Shown here: positions 36,818-46,285 of the stretch, in pieces
Layout of the letters: each line of letters opens with the position of its first letter
How positions within the stretch are numbered: position 1 is the stretch's first letter
Source: Burkholderiales bacterium
Lineage (GTDB): Bacteria > Pseudomonadota > Gammaproteobacteria > Burkholderiales > Burkholderiaceae_C
Assembly: GCA_003963075.1 (NCBI GenBank)
Contig: RXJV01000085.1
Coordinates: forward strand, 1-64,000
Direction of reading: 5' to 3'
DNA length: 64,000 nt
The notes under the pieces: generated by a model
Told to the model about the DNA's origin: nothing
What the model saw: only the letters and a program-made list of their open reading frames with translations
The model's database searches: none
Program-made: the position numbers and the translations under genes

Positions 36818-37072
36818 GGGTTGGACTTGGTTCAGCGAATCAATGGAAGGAGCGCTACCGCCAGCACGACCGGTCGCGGGTAAGCATAGATTCTTACCGA
36901 GCCGAGACGCCTCGCTGACGCTAGGTAGCGCGACGTGTGACGTCAGGCACGCCTTCCCCCCCTTGTCCGAGGGGCGATCCGCCCGCTAACGACGGCGTGC
37001 ACGGCGGGCGTTCCTGCTGCGCCGATACTTCGGCACCGTACGCTACCGCGACGCAGCTGCGCCGGGCCTCAG

Positions 37073-37453
37073 GTGTTTACACAATTTTTTTCGTTCCTGT
37101 CAGTCGGCGTACTCGCCACACTGTTCCAGTACGCGCTGACCGCTGCCTTGGTGCTGGCCGATTGGCTGCCGCTAGTCGCCGCCTCAACACTTGCCTTTCT
37201 TTTGAGCGCAGGCTTCAACTATCTGGCCAATGCCCGGCTCACCTTCGCCAACCAAGCAAGCCCGGCCCGCCATCGACGCCAGCAGTTTCGCTTTGCCGTG
37301 ATGGTCGCGCTGGGCTGCGCACTCAATGCCTTGCTGCTTCGCTGCGCCACGTCAGCAGGCCTGCACCCGGCACTGGCTCAGTTGCTCGCTACAGCGACCG
37401 TGCTGGCCAGCAATTTCACGCTGAGTCGCCTTTGGGTGTTTCGCAAGCCTTGA
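37073..37453 (+). CDS. GtrA-family small membrane protein
   Basis: A 126-aa protein with four hydrophobic helices. FFSFLSVGVLATLFQYALTA at the N-terminus, FLLSAGFNYLANARLTF near residue 42 and a C-terminal ASNFTLSRLWVF match GtrA, which is linked to lipid-linked sugar translocation. Its usual partner GtrB is a DPM1-like GT2, and one such gene lies at 40680-41618. It begins at GTG 37073; there is no convincing SD. It is the only plus-strand gene between 21 and 55 kb. Confidence 0.82.
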   Translation: MFTQFFSFLSVGVLATLFQYALTAALVLADWLPLVAASTLAFLLSAGFNYLANARLTFANQASPARHRRQQFRFAVMVALGCALNALLLRCATSAGLHPALAQLLATATVLASNFTLSRLWVFRKP

Positions 37454-37621
37454 TCGGATCGGCCGTGTCATGAATCAATTAGGTTTGCTCCGACCGCGCC
37501 GGTTGGCGGCGTAGCGAAAACCGGCCACCCGATCATTGGGCTGTGCACTGTGCTCTTTTCGGGCAACCTCGTTGCGCAGCGGATGACGAGCCACGCGACG
37601 AGGATGCGGCGCCGCACCCGC

Positions 37622-38761
37622 CTAGGCCTGCTCCGCCGGAATTCCGAGCGAATAAAGCTCGGCATACGCTGCCAACATGCCTTTGAGATCGAAACTCGCG
37701 CGGGCACGCGCTAGCGCGGCATCGGCCAGTTCTGCCCGCAGGCCCGGCTCACGCACCAAACGAGCGAGTGCTCCGGCCAAAGCAGCGTGATCCCGGGGCG
37801 GCACCAGCAGGCCATGGCGCCCGTCCTCGACCAGTTCCGGATTGCCGCCGACATCGGTGGCCACCGGTGCGCAGCCGCACGCCATCGCTTCGAGCAAGGT
37901 GTTGCTGATCCCTTCGGCCCGCGATGGCAGCGCAAAAATGTCCACCTGCGGCAGCAATGCCGGTACATCGTTGCGGTCACCCGGCAGCCAGGTCTGAGCG
38001 AGCGCGCCTCCCTCAGCCAGGCGATCCTTTACCGCCGCATGCAAGGGGCCGCCCCCCAGAAACACCAGGCGCAGCCGCGGCCAGTCAGCCGGGCACAGCG
38101 CACGCAGGCTCAGGAAAGCCTCGACCAGGTTCAGCGGATCCTTCACCGCCTGCATGCGGCCCACCGCGCCGATGACAAGGTGCTCGCCGCGGCGAAACGG
38201 CCAGTCTGGCGGCGCGACCGAGGACGGGCTAAAGCGCTGCGTATCGACTCCATTGCAGATGCGTTTCACACGCGCGGCGGGGAAGCCTACCGGACCGGTC
38301 AGATACGTCTCGATGGCCTTGGAGAGAGCCACGAACCGATGCGTGCCCATCCCGTAAACGCGGCGCAGGCGCTGGTTGGTGCGGCTCACGCCACCCAGGT
38401 CGTCGACGTCCCAGCCATGCTCGCTGTGCACTCGCAGCGGCACACGCGCCGCCCAGGCCGGCAACTGGAACTCCATCGCACCGAGATTACGTGTATGGAC
38501 AACAGTTGGGCGAAGCTCCTTCAGCAACCGATACACCCGGGGGTACAGCCAAAGGCCCTGCCCAGGCGGCTTGTTCAGCGCAATGAACTGCGTACCCTGC
38601 GCCTCAATGCGGTCCTTGAACGCAGTGACATCCGTGACTGCCACCACCGCATGCCGGAACGCCGTCAGGTGGTTGATGATGTTGACGACGCCGTTCTCCA
38701 GCCCTCCCGTGGCAAAGCGGTTCAGCAGATGCACAACCAAGGGGCGGGAATCGTCAGTCAT
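37622..38761 (-). CDS. TIGR03088-family PEP-CTERM/XrtA-associated sugar transferase (GT4)
   Basis: A 379-aa GT4 enzyme beginning MTDDSRPLVVHLLNRFATGG, with GLENGVVNIINHL near residue 21, VVHTRNLGAMEFQLPAWAA near 86, RVHSEHGWDVDDL near 112, ICNGVDTQRFSP near 168 and SRAEGISNTLLEAMACGCAP near 280. These blocks are diagnostic of the TIGR03088 family found in XrtA loci. The preferred start is ATG 38761; an upstream in-frame ATG at 38812 overlaps the next gene. Confidence 0.9.
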   Translation of the reverse strand: MTDDSRPLVVHLLNRFATGGLENGVVNIINHLTAFRHAVVAVTDVTAFKDRIEAQGTQFIALNKPPGQGLWLYPRVYRLLKELRPTVVHTRNLGAMEFQLPAWAARVPLRVHSEHGWDVDDLGGVSRTNQRLRRVYGMGTHRFVALSKAIETYLTGPVGFPAARVKRICNGVDTQRFSPSSVAPPDWPFRRGEHLVIGAVGRMQAVKDPLNLVEAFLSLRALCPADWPRLRLVFLGGGPLHAAVKDRLAEGGALAQTWLPGDRNDVPALLPQVDIFALPSRAEGISNTLLEAMACGCAPVATDVGGNPELVEDGRHGLLVPPRDHAALAGALARLVREPGLRAELADAALARARASFDLKGMLAAYAELYSLGIPAEQA

Positions 38762-38781
38762 GAGCCGGCCACGCAGATGGA

Positions 38782-40680
38782 TCAAAGGGACGCGGGAGAG
38801 CGACTGGCGCATGGCAGCCCGTCGCCAGCGCCCCGCCGAAGGGTCAGCCGCGCAGGCGGGTGATCGATGGCGACAAACGGACGTGCGCCGGGCACCAATT
38901 CCACAGGCCTGAGCACGGCCCCCTCAACACTACGAAGGCCAGGCACCCAGTGGTAGCGAAGCACCAGACGGTCGCCGCTGATGTCGTCGAGTTCAAGCCG
39001 GTTGTGGCACCGTGCTGTCACGCGAGCCTGCCCCTCAAGCACCCAACCAGGCGCCGTTGTACGCTCAAACGCGGTCACTGGCCCCAACTCAGCAACGCGT
39101 GAAACACCGGGCACGCTCTGCATGGCGTGGCGGCACGCCTCGCGATGACACAGCATCCAACGTATGTTGTAGTCATCGAGTCGTTGCACCAACGCTTCCG
39201 GCGTAAAACGACTCAACGGCTGGCCAAAGGCCGTGTCGTCCCAGGCATTGGCAAAGTCGACGCCGGGGTAGGCACCGCCGATCAGTTCACGGTCAGCGCG
39301 CATCGCCAGCAGACCGGCGATGTGTGCCCCATCGTGAATCCGACCGAGAGAATTCTCGAAATAGACGCGCGCACTGCGGTCTGTGTGCTCCTTGAGGAAA
39401 AGCTCAAGGCGGCGCAGCACCTCGCCATCACCCTTCACCTCAGGCGGTGCGACTCCATAGCGCGGCCCACCATCGGGCAACGTGAATTCTCGCCAGACTT
39501 CACGGCAGAAGAATGCTGCAAAGAGCGCGACCGTGCAAAGCGACAGCCCCAGCACCAGGCGGAGTCCGCGAGCAGCGTGCCGCCAAGTGCTCAACGCGGC
39601 GTCAAGACCACCCGCAGCTGGCACGACGAGCACGAGCCAAGCAAGGGTGCTGAAGCGGTTCGGTTGCAGACGCGCGATACCCGGCGAAACAGCACCGACA
39701 GAGGCCCAGATCATCAGCACCGCACTGCCCAGCATCAGCCCCACCAGCTCAAGTCGGTGAGGCACGCGTCGCAGCGCCAGCACCAGCCCGGCACCGACAA
39801 GTAAACCGATTGCCATGCGAGTTCCACCAGCGGCGGTTCCGGCTCGGCCGAGCATCTCCTGCAACGGCAGCCAGACGTTGACGCCAGCCTGATAGAGCAG
39901 CCCATTGCTGATGCCAGACTTCTCAGTGAGTGTGGGGGCAACCCAGGCCCAATTCACGGCAACCATCAGTACAGTCACAGCAACCACACAGCCCGTCGCC
40001 GCAAGCGGTTGGCGGATGTCGCGCAAGCCAACGATCAGCAAGGGCAGGCCCAGCAGCACGGCAGCAACCGGAAATAGCGGGTGTAGCCAAAATCCCGCTG
40101 CAGCAAACAGCCCCACGGCGAGCGCGGCGACCGGTCCCGGGGCAGCAACCAGTCGCTTCACAGCGATAACAAAAGGAATCAGGGCGTAGGCCATGGCCAC
40201 GTAGCTAACCAGGCCAGCCGTGTGATACCAGCGCAGCCCACCCGTCCACCACATCAACACGCCAAGAACTGAAGCAAGCACTGTGGCTCGCACGCTCAAC
40301 CCGATGAGCATGCAGGCAACGACCAATGTCGCGGGCCCCAGCAAGCCGAATACGAAGCTGCTGGCCTTGTATGTCGGCCAAATGGCGCTCGGCTGGCCAT
40401 CCAAGCATGCGAACAAGCCCTGCACTTTGGCACTTGCATTGCCCACCACACCGGCCGGCTGCCCGCCACCAAAAAACGGATCCCAGCCCTGAATTTCGCG
40501 CTCTGAGCAAAGCTGCCGCGCCACCTCCATCTGATAGGCGTGATAGGGGGCGTCGATGTGCACGAGTGGCGTTGCATCCAGTACCGACGTGCCCGCAAAG
40601 AAGATCGCCTGCAGCACGCCCTGAACCAACAGGGTTCCCAGGAGAACCCAGCGCAAGCCTGAAGTGCAGCGCTGAAACAT
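38782..40680 (-). CDS. Large polytopic membrane protein, possible GT-C-like enzyme
   Basis: A 632-aa protein with about 11 membrane segments in residues 10-400 and a soluble C-terminal half. The first periplasmic loop has TPLVHIDAPYHAYQMEVARQ near residue 37, with acidic DAP resembling the D/E-containing loop of GT-C enzymes or YfhO-like proteins. I do not recognise a named family. It shares the TGATG junction with the upstream DPM1-like GT2, so the two act together: the GT2 may make a polyprenyl-phosphate sugar that this protein transfers (inference). Confidence 0.6.
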   Translation of the reverse strand: MFQRCTSGLRWVLLGTLLVQGVLQAIFFAGTSVLDATPLVHIDAPYHAYQMEVARQLCSEREIQGWDPFFGGGQPAGVVGNASAKVQGLFACLDGQPSAIWPTYKASSFVFGLLGPATLVVACMLIGLSVRATVLASVLGVLMWWTGGLRWYHTAGLVSYVAMAYALIPFVIAVKRLVAAPGPVAALAVGLFAAAGFWLHPLFPVAAVLLGLPLLIVGLRDIRQPLAATGCVVAVTVLMVAVNWAWVAPTLTEKSGISNGLLYQAGVNVWLPLQEMLGRAGTAAGGTRMAIGLLVGAGLVLALRRVPHRLELVGLMLGSAVLMIWASVGAVSPGIARLQPNRFSTLAWLVLVVPAAGGLDAALSTWRHAARGLRLVLGLSLCTVALFAAFFCREVWREFTLPDGGPRYGVAPPEVKGDGEVLRRLELFLKEHTDRSARVYFENSLGRIHDGAHIAGLLAMRADRELIGGAYPGVDFANAWDDTAFGQPLSRFTPEALVQRLDDYNIRWMLCHREACRHAMQSVPGVSRVAELGPVTAFERTTAPGWVLEGQARVTARCHNRLELDDISGDRLVLRYHWVPGLRSVEGAVLRPVELVPGARPFVAIDHPPARLTLRRGAGDGLPCASRSPASL

Positions 40681-41618
40681 CACACCGTGGCCTCAATCAG
40701 GTATCGGGGGCGGCGTTTGGTTTCAAGGTAGATCTTGGCAACATACTCGCCGATGACCCCCATCGAAAGCATCTGGATGCCACCAAGGAAGTAGATGGGC
40801 ACGACCGTGGAAGCCCAGCCGGGCACGACGGCCCTGAGGACCAGGGTGACGTAGACCACGAAGACGATCATCGCGAAACTCGCCACCGAGATGAGCACCC
40901 CTAGAAGCGTGATCAGGCGCAATGGAACCACGCTGAATGACGTGATGCCCTCCAGTGCGAACGTCAACATTTTTCGCAGGGGATACTTGGACACGCCAGC
41001 GAATCTTTCGGCTCGGTCGTAGCGAACTGTGGCGACGCGATAGCCGATAAGCGGCACGATGCCCCGCAAGAACATGTTGGTTTCGCCGTAGTCGCGCAGT
41101 GCCTCGATGGCACGTCGCCCCATGAGCCGAAAATCGGCGTGGTTGTGTATGAGGTCCACCCCCATCTTGCGCATCAATCCGTAATAGGCGAGCGCGGTAT
41201 TACGCTTGAACACCGTGTCCGTCTGGCGGGAATCCCGCACGCCATAGACGATCTCGGCTCCGGCGGCATGCTCATCGACCATCCGGTCGATAACGTCGAC
41301 ATCGTCCTGAAGGTCAGCATCGATGCTGATCAACGCGTCACCTGGCACGGTCAGCAGGCCTGACATCAGCGCGGCCTGGTGCCCGCGGTTGCGAGACAGT
41401 TTGATGCCGTGCACACGGCTGTCCTGGCGGGCCAGATCTGCAATGAGCGACCAAGTCCGGTCTCGACTCCCATCATCCACGTAGTAGATGGCGCTGTCCG
41501 CCGTGATGGCAGCACGAGCCTGCAATCGTGTGAGCACCTGCAGCAGGCGCCGGTTGGTTTCCGGCAGCACTTCTTCTTCGTTGTAGCAAGGGACGATGAT
41601 TGCAAGCCGTGTCGTCAT
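40680..41618 (-). CDS. DPM1/GtrB-like polyprenyl-phosphate glycosyltransferase (GT2)
   Basis: A 312-aa GT2 enzyme: LAIIVPCYNEEEVLPETNRR at the N-terminus, YYVDDGSRDRTWSLI near residue 45, NRGHQAALMSGL near 77, the catalytic SIDADLQDD near 97, and RFAGVSKYPLRKMLTFALEG near 207. Two C-terminal membrane helices are present, as in GtrB/YfdH. It makes a polyprenyl-P-sugar used by membrane transferases such as the gene immediately downstream. The end overlaps that gene (TGATG). Confidence 0.9.
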   Translation of the reverse strand: MTTRLAIIVPCYNEEEVLPETNRRLLQVLTRLQARAAITADSAIYYVDDGSRDRTWSLIADLARQDSRVHGIKLSRNRGHQAALMSGLLTVPGDALISIDADLQDDVDVIDRMVDEHAAGAEIVYGVRDSRQTDTVFKRNTALAYYGLMRKMGVDLIHNHADFRLMGRRAIEALRDYGETNMFLRGIVPLIGYRVATVRYDRAERFAGVSKYPLRKMLTFALEGITSFSVVPLRLITLLGVLISVASFAMIVFVVYVTLVLRAVVPGWASTVVPIYFLGGIQMLSMGVIGEYVAKIYLETKRRPRYLIEATV

Positions 41619-41622
41619 AAGG

Positions 41623-42192
41623 TCACTCCGCTGTGAATGTCAGTGGCGCGCCGCACACCGGCTGCCGTGAGAAGAAGTTGCGCTGCGTCATACAGGCAGT
41701 CTCCGTTGTCGCTGCGACGGCCAGCGCTCCGTCTGGGGATGGGGGGAGGCACCTACGCGCAAGCGAATCGACAAGAACAACGGCGAACCGGTTGATCACG
41801 GTCAGACCATCACGCAGGCGGGCATCGGGGTTCGACACCACCACTGTGCCTTGTTCGACGAAACCGAAGCAGTTCACCCATCCGTCGGAGAGGTGGCAGG
41901 GCAACACGGAAGACGGGCCCGCATTCACGCGCTGCAAATGAGCGGCAACGCAAAAGACGGGAGCGACGGGACCAATCCGCAGGGGGTGCACTTCGACCGA
42001 CCTCAGCCGGGAACGGGGTCGCCTCAATCGAACCTCCTTCGGCGCGATAACGAAAGGAACAAAGCCAGTCGCGCGCTGCCGGTCTCTCAGTGCTGCGGTA
42101 CCGGGGTGCCCGCGCTCACTCGGGTCAAGGCCGAGGGGACGCAGGTTCGCACGTCGGCCAGTGGCCCGGTCCGCAGGCCCGCTGGGACGCAT
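41623..42192 (-). other. 577-bp interval with an unrecognised minus-strand frame
   Basis: Between the GtrB-like gene and the nucleotide-sugar dehydrogenase no known gene is evident. One minus-strand frame stays open for 189 codons, ending 4 bp before the GtrB-like start. Its C-terminal part (from about 41991, where a GTG occurs) has codon use rich in GTG, AAC and CTG and plausible strands (GWVNCFGFVEQGTVVV, LTVINRFAVVLVD). I cannot assign it to any family; a plus-strand frame overlapping it is weaker. It may be a small unannotated protein or decayed sequence. Confidence 0.25.
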
Positions 42193-42195
42193 CGG

Positions 42196-43476
42196 TCACA
42201 GACGCCACAGTCGGTAGCCGGCGCCCTCGATCGCCTTGGCATCAAAAGCCGCCTTCACGTCAATGAACGCGCCGCCCTTGGTCAGCTTCTTGCCGATGTC
42301 TTCCGTCGACAGCGATGCGTACTCGCGGTGCGACACGGCTGCCACGATGGCGTCGGCGCGCGGCAGGTCGTCAAAGGCCATCAGCCGCACGCCGTACTCG
42401 TGCATCGCCTCCTCCGCCTCGGCCTGGGCGTCGGTCACGAACACCTCGACGCCATAGGTCCTGAGTTCGTTGATGATGTCGATCACCTTGGAGTTGCGCA
42501 GGTCGCCGCAGTTCTCCTTGAAGGTCAGGCCCAGCACGTTGACGCGGGCGCCCTTGATGTAGCTGCCGCTGGCGATCATCTGCTTGATGGTCTGCTCGGC
42601 GATGAACTTGCCCATGCCGTCGTTGATGCGCCGGCCGGCCAGGATGACCTGCGGGTGGTAGCCCAGCATGTCGGCCTTGTGGGTCAGGTAGTAGGGGTCC
42701 ACGCCAATGCAGTGGCCTCCGACCAGGCCCGGCTTGAACTTCAGGAAGTTCCACTTGGTGCCCGCGGCTTCCAGCACCTCGGTGGTGTCGATGCCGAGCT
42801 TGTCGAAGATGATGGCGAGTTCGTTCATCAGCGCGATATTCAGGTCACGCTGGGTGTTCTCGATCACCTTGGCGGCCTCGGCGGCCTTGATGCTGGAGGC
42901 GCGGTGCACGCCGGGCACGATGATCTTTTCGTAGACCTGGGCCACCTTCTCCAGCGTCTCGGGCGTGTCGCCGGAGACGATCTTGAGGATCTTGGTCAGC
43001 GTGTGTTCCTTGTCGCCCGGGTTGATGCGCTCGGGGCTGTAGCCGACGAAGAAGTCCTGCTTCCATTTCAGGCCGGACTCGCGTTCCAGCACCGGGATGC
43101 AGACCTCTTCGGTGGCGCCGGGGTAGACGGTGCTTTCATAGACGACGATCGCGCCCTTCTTCATGTGCCGGCCGACGCTGGTGCTGGAGCCGATCAGCGG
43201 CCGGAAGTCGGGGATGTGCGCCTCGTCGACCGGTGTGGGCACGGCCACGATGATCACGTCGGCCTCCGCCAGCAGCTTCGGGTCGTCGGTGTAGACCGCA
43301 TGCGTGGCGGCCTGGACTTCGGCGTCGGTCAGCTCACGGCTCGGGTCGGTACCGCGCTGGCAGGCCTCGACCTTGTGCTTCGCGATGTCGAAGCCGATGG
43401 TGCGCATCTGCTTGCCGAACTCCACCACCAGGGGCAGGCCCACGTAGCCGAGGCCGATGACTGCGAGCGTATTCAT
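42196..43476 (-). CDS. TviB/WbpO-like UDP-N-acetylhexosamine 6-dehydrogenase
   Basis: A 426-aa dehydrogenase. LAVIGLGYVGLPLVVEFGKQ at the N-terminus, VYESTVYPGATEEVCIPVLE near residue 113, GYSPERINPGDKEH near 146, IENTQRDLNIALMNELAIIF near 208, the catalytic Cys in PGLVGGHCIGVDPYYLTHKA near 250 and LTFKENCGDLRNSK near 310 match TviB/WbpO, which oxidise UDP-GlcNAc/GalNAc to the uronate. It could supply UDP-GlcNAcA to the WbpB/E/D-like enzymes 19 kb away. ATG 43476 is the family-consistent start. Confidence 0.92.
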   Translation of the reverse strand: MNTLAVIGLGYVGLPLVVEFGKQMRTIGFDIAKHKVEACQRGTDPSRELTDAEVQAATHAVYTDDPKLLAEADVIIVAVPTPVDEAHIPDFRPLIGSSTSVGRHMKKGAIVVYESTVYPGATEEVCIPVLERESGLKWKQDFFVGYSPERINPGDKEHTLTKILKIVSGDTPETLEKVAQVYEKIIVPGVHRASSIKAAEAAKVIENTQRDLNIALMNELAIIFDKLGIDTTEVLEAAGTKWNFLKFKPGLVGGHCIGVDPYYLTHKADMLGYHPQVILAGRRINDGMGKFIAEQTIKQMIASGSYIKGARVNVLGLTFKENCGDLRNSKVIDIINELRTYGVEVFVTDAQAEAEEAMHEYGVRLMAFDDLPRADAIVAAVSHREYASLSTEDIGKKLTKGGAFIDVKAAFDAKAIEGAGYRLWRL

Positions 43477-43519
43477 GGAAGTTTTCTCGTTACTTTGAAA
43501 GCTGGGAAGGCCGACATTT

Positions 43520-45091
43520 TCACTGCTTGTGGATGACATCCCTGTCACGGGCGTCCCTCAACAGCGCGTCCACTGCGGGCCAGTGTTGGTCGACGAAGCG
43601 CCGGAGCAATGCGTCGTCAGCACCGCTTTCGAGCTTGTCGGCATAGATCAGCACGACGGCGGCATCATCGCCATGACCCAGCAGGCTTTGCCAGACGCCG
43701 TAGAGCTTGGCCTGCCAGTCAACGACGAAAGCCCGCCCGTTGATCCAGTACAGCTGCCAGACCCGCAGGCGTGGCGCACGGCTGCCATCGCCACTGATCT
43801 GTGCAAGCGCCTGTCCACGCAGCTCACCGGTGCGCCAATCCTGGGGGCGCTCTGCCGGGTCGAGTCGGACCTGGCCCTGGGCCGTCTGCGACCACTCCTT
43901 TTCGGTCTCGCTGTCGACCAGGCGGTTGACCGAGGTGATCAGCTTTCGGCCATAGCGTTGGTCGCGGTAGTAGCCGATGTAAAGGCCAATTGCCGCGCCG
44001 CCCGTTTCGGGCTCGAAGCGGCCGTGCAGTTCGCGCGTGGGGTTCTCGAAATGGGGCCGCCAGCTGACCATCGGCTCGGCCCGCCAGGTCCAGCCCGGCA
44101 GGACGGGTGCAGCCAAGACCGGCACACCGTGCGCGCCCGCCCGCTGCGCATTCAGGCGCAGTTGCACGGGTAGAGCCAACAACAGCGCCGCGGCGAGCAA
44201 AGCGCCCAACGCACGGAGCGTAGAGACCTGGCCGCGGGCGGCATCCGCAGAAGCAGGCTGAGGCGGCAGGTCCGGTTCGGTCCAGCGCGCGCCGATCATG
44301 AACATCGCCAGCATGATGATGCCGAAGAACACCCAACCGTAGATGATGTGGTCCACGCCGGTGGCCAGCTTGTTGCCCGACAGATGGCCGAGCATCACGA
44401 TCATGTAGGCGCGCAGCCAGTTGGCGACCAGCGGCGTGACGACGGACACGCCGACGAACACCCAACGCCTGGCGAGGCTGCGGTAGTTCAGGTACGCGAA
44501 CAGCGTGCCGACCATGACCGAGGCCATCAGGTAGCGGATGCCGCTGCAGGCCTGCACGACCGACCAGGAGCCGCTCGGAATGATGAACTCCAGGCCCTCG
44601 CGGAACACCGGGATGCCGGAGGCACGCAGCGCCACCACCGTGAAGTCGGCCGTGCGCTCCATCAACCAGGGGGTCAGGAAATCACCGAAGGGCACGGCAA
44701 AAAACAGGAAGCCGAGCGGAAAGGCGATGCGACGCGCCGTTTCCGTGCCGAGCAGCACAGGCACCAGGACGACCAACAGGCCAACCAAGGCGAACTGAGT
44801 GGCCGCATTGGCGGCCGCGATGTCGCCGATCAGCCAGAGCAGGCCCAGCGGCGGCAGGGCCCACAGCCACTGGAGCGACGGACGCGGCAGGAGCACGGCC
44901 AGGTCGGCCCGCCGGCGCCAAACGAGCCAGATCGAAATCGGCGGCACGACCCAGGCATGGGCGAAGGTCTCCGACCGGTTCCAGATCAGCACCATCGCGG
45001 CGCCGGTTTCGGCATACAGCAGCGCCAGCAGCGCCCAGGCCAGACCGAGGCCCAGCAGCGGCAGGCGCCAAGCGCGTGGAAGCTTCAGCAT
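43520..45091 (-). CDS. xrtA: Exosortase A (XrtA) with C-terminal EpsI domain
   Basis: A 523-aa inner-membrane cysteine protease/transpeptidase that processes PEP-CTERM proteins. About eight membrane helices occupy the first 290 residues. The catalytic residues are visible: Cys182 in VQACSGIRYL, Arg227 in NWLRAYMIV and His248 in GVDHIIYGWVFF. The periplasmic C-terminal part (from about residue 320, PVLPGWTWRAEPMVSWRPHF onward) is the EpsI domain. ATG 45091 overlaps the end of the upstream glycosyltransferase by 7 bp. It is the last gene of the secretion operon, 43 bp before the TviB-like gene. Confidence 0.95.
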   Translation of the reverse strand: MLKLPRAWRLPLLGLGLAWALLALLYAETGAAMVLIWNRSETFAHAWVVPPISIWLVWRRRADLAVLLPRPSLQWLWALPPLGLLWLIGDIAAANAATQFALVGLLVVLVPVLLGTETARRIAFPLGFLFFAVPFGDFLTPWLMERTADFTVVALRASGIPVFREGLEFIIPSGSWSVVQACSGIRYLMASVMVGTLFAYLNYRSLARRWVFVGVSVVTPLVANWLRAYMIVMLGHLSGNKLATGVDHIIYGWVFFGIIMLAMFMIGARWTEPDLPPQPASADAARGQVSTLRALGALLAAALLLALPVQLRLNAQRAGAHGVPVLAAPVLPGWTWRAEPMVSWRPHFENPTRELHGRFEPETGGAAIGLYIGYYRDQRYGRKLITSVNRLVDSETEKEWSQTAQGQVRLDPAERPQDWRTGELRGQALAQISGDGSRAPRLRVWQLYWINGRAFVVDWQAKLYGVWQSLLGHGDDAAVVLIYADKLESGADDALLRRFVDQHWPAVDALLRDARDRDVIHKQ

Positions 45092-46275
45092 GTAGTCTCC
45101 AGTTGACGATCCAGGCCGGCCAGGTGCGCGTCCCAGCTGAAGGCATCGCACACGAACTCACGCGCGCCACGCCCTGCCGCATCCGCCCCAGCCGGATCGG
45201 CCAGCAGCGCGGCGATGCGCTCGACATAGCCGGCCGCATCGTCCGCCGGCTCCAGGCCCGACTGCCTCTCGGCCGCGATGGCTCGAACACAACTCGCCGC
45301 GGCGACAACCGGCCGGGCCATGGCCATCGCCTCCAGCACTTTGTTCTGGATGCCACGCGCCAGCCGCAGCGGCGCAACGACCGCCGCCGCGTGCTGCAGG
45401 TACGGCCTCACATCCGGCACCGTGCCCGTCACCCGAATCAGGTCGCTGGCCAGTGCCTGCACCGCGGGCGCCGGGCTGCGGCCGACGATGTGGAAACGCA
45501 AGGCCGGGAAACGCGCACGCAGCTGAGGGAAGATTTCGGTCGCAAACCAGCTCACCGCATCGACATTGGGCCAGTAGTCCATCGCCCCGGTGAAGACCAG
45601 CGGCAGCTCGCCCGCGTTGAAGGGGCTGAGGCGGGCCGGGTCTGGGGCGAAGAAGTCGGCATCCACCCCATTGCCGAGCGACGCCAGGCGCAGCGCCACG
45701 CCGGGGCTGAGGTCGCGAAACAGCGCCACCTCGTGGTCGGTCACAAAGAAGCTGCAGTCGGCCTCGCTCGCCACGCGTTGCTCGAACGACAACAGCTTGG
45801 CGAACTCACGCCGGTAGAGCCAGGACATCGGCCAGGCGTGCTCGGGCGCATAGTCGCGCCATTTGGCCGAGTCGACATCGACGAAATCGATCAGCCGGCG
45901 CACACCGGGCGGTGCGTACTGCGCCATCACGCCGCTGAAGACGATCACCGCGTCGAAGCCGATGCGCGCGGCGCTCTCGTCCACCCAGGCGCGCAGCCCG
46001 GCGTCGCGGTAATAGGGAAGGCTCAGCGCCTCGCCGCTCAACAGGCCGCGCAGGCTCACGAGTTTGGCGATGCGCGGGTGCAGGCGCGCGACATGCAAGC
46101 CGGCGCAGAGCTCGCGCACACGCGGCAGGTGCTGCTCATCGTCCGGATCGTCGATGAAGGTCCCGAGATGCACCTCGTGCCGCGCCGCCAAATGCCTGAG
46201 CAGATGGTAGGAGCGCACCTTGTCACCCTTGTTGGGTGGGTAGGGCAGCCGGTGGACGAGGTAGAGGATCTTCAC
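45085..46275 (-). CDS. TIGR03087-family PEP-CTERM/XrtA-system glycosyltransferase (GT4)
   Basis: A 396-aa GT4 enzyme with the hallmark N-terminus ILYLVHRLPYPPNKGDKVRS, followed by VDVDSAKWRDYAPEHAWPMSW near residue 125, LGNGVDADFFAPDP near 202, FTGAMDYWPNVDAVSWFA near 225 and PLRLARGIQNKVLEAMAMARPV near 300. It is next to xrtA and FemAB, the standard arrangement in XrtA loci. An internal GT of the same subgroup is at 32.3-33.6 kb. Confidence 0.93.
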   Translation of the reverse strand: MKILYLVHRLPYPPNKGDKVRSYHLLRHLAARHEVHLGTFIDDPDDEQHLPRVRELCAGLHVARLHPRIAKLVSLRGLLSGEALSLPYYRDAGLRAWVDESAARIGFDAVIVFSGVMAQYAPPGVRRLIDFVDVDSAKWRDYAPEHAWPMSWLYRREFAKLLSFEQRVASEADCSFFVTDHEVALFRDLSPGVALRLASLGNGVDADFFAPDPARLSPFNAGELPLVFTGAMDYWPNVDAVSWFATEIFPQLRARFPALRFHIVGRSPAPAVQALASDLIRVTGTVPDVRPYLQHAAAVVAPLRLARGIQNKVLEAMAMARPVVAAASCVRAIAAERQSGLEPADDAAGYVERIAALLADPAGADAAGRGAREFVCDAFSWDAHLAGLDRQLETTC

Positions 46276-46285
46276 GCGATCCCCG

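Noticed and set aside
37454-37621. Small minus-strand frame between GtrA and the TIGR03088 gene
   Set aside because: It has no start signal, runs into the overlapping glycosyltransferase in another frame, and resembles nothing I know.
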